This document shows, piece after piece, positions 63,611 through 64,000 of a DNA stretch of 64,000 bases. This stretch comes from Margaritifera margaritifera. Taxonomy: Eukaryota > Mollusca > Bivalvia > Unionida > Margaritiferidae. Location of the stretch: positions 1-64,000 of the forward strand of contig JAQPZY010001569.1 in the NCBI GenBank assembly GCA_029931535.1. The letters are read 5' to 3'. Made by a program: the position numbers and the translations under genes. The notes beneath the pieces were generated by a model. It was not told where the DNA came from. It saw only the letters and a list, made by a program, of their open reading frames with translations, and searched no databases. How positions within the stretch are numbered: the stretch's first letter is position 1; every line of letters begins with the position of its first letter.

Positions 63611-63757
63611 AATGTTAGGACGGGATGATAATCACACACTCTTACAATCAAACACAGATTTACAAACAAAACGGGGATAGCTGAGGGTCACTCACACCTT
63701 CCTATGGACAAACAAACACACACTTCCTTACTATCCAACACCACACATATACAAACC

Positions 63758-63943
63758 CTAATAAGTCCGAAATAACTGCAACGCTTCCTCTGCAGGAACT
63801 TGAGACTTAAACTCTTTACATTTCGCCGTGTAATTGTAAGCGGTCTTTCTACATTTTCTGGAACTCACTTTGTGAGTGGTTTGAATGTGAAAATAATTCT
63901 CAGGGGCATCCGAACGATTTTCTTTCTTGGACGAACTTGGCAT
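63758..63943 (-). other. Unrecognised minus-strand open frame (61 codons)
   Basis: From the ATG at 63943 the frame encodes a basic, Ser/Lys-rich peptide beginning Met-Pro-Ser-Ser-Ser-Lys-Lys and stops at 63758. The ATG sits at the inner edge of the 60-bp repeat (63941-64000), so the repeat would be its immediate upstream leader. This could be the start of a transposon or gene that continues outside the window; no domain was recognised. Confidence 0.3.
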
Positions 63944-64000
63944 CTTTGTATTCACATGTAGATGACGTAATTTGATTTTTACGCTAATTGAACGATTATT
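63941..64000 (+). repeat. 60-bp dispersed repeat, copy B (cut by window end)
   Basis: This is the second copy of the segment at 60370-60429, with two mismatches. It continues to the window edge, so its full length is unknown. Confidence 0.9.

Noticed and set aside
63414..63680. 88-codon repetitive protein
   Set aside because: The frame stays open because the minisatellite period is close to a multiple of three; there is no leader, domain or splice context.

Overview
This is AT-rich, intron-bearing, repeat-dense animal DNA with no bacterial-type gene content. It has long dinucleotide and trinucleotide microsatellites, tRNA-derived SINEs, a solo LTR and a spliced gene. The SINE at 62973-63222 has a tRNA-Leu/Ser-like head and a body resembling the metazoan 'Meta' SINEs known from bivalves and other molluscs. 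A mollusc is therefore my best guess, from remembered family resemblance only.

Region 1 (1 to about 37.15 kb) is a head-to-tail array of an approximately 10.95 kb unit: three full copies (1-10952, 10953-21923, 21924-32857) and a truncated fourth (32858-37148). Copies are nearly identical except in (TA)n and (GA)n length. I see no intact gene in the unit. Each copy carries the same 1.48 kb insertion with TG...CA ends, inverted termini, a near-terminal AATAAA and a 5-bp target duplication (ATCAT). I read it as a solo LTR.

Region 2 (about 37.15-38.09 kb) is a junction. It holds an exon-like open segment ending at a good splice donor and related to short open segments inside the arrays.

Region 3 (38.09-57.74 kb) holds two direct copies (38087-46678 and 49098-57744) of an approximately 8.6 kb block, separated by a 2.4 kb spacer. 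Much of each block is a diverged, inverted, rearranged relative of the Region 1 unit. It lacks the LTR (the empty ATCAT site is intact at 39558-39562 and 50613-50617) and lacks most of a 3 kb segment of the Region 1 unit. It also has its own additions, including a SINE. The spacer holds a 155-bp foldback element and a 4 x 50-bp minisatellite.

Region 4 (57.75-64.0 kb) looks single-copy apart from dispersed repeats. It contains compound microsatellites, degenerate dispersed repeats and the one convincing gene: a TATA-driven four-exon gene (60934-62287) with three phase-1 introns, predicted to encode an 88-residue secreted, cysteine-containing peptide precursor with a Gly-Arg-Arg processing/amidation site. 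A SINE, a 5 x 60-bp minisatellite and a 60-bp repeat shared by 60370-60429 and 63941-64000 follow.

Most of the window is thus a locally amplified, inverted, largely non-coding segmental duplication, with a small secreted-peptide gene beside it. Homologies were aligned by eye; no database search was possible.
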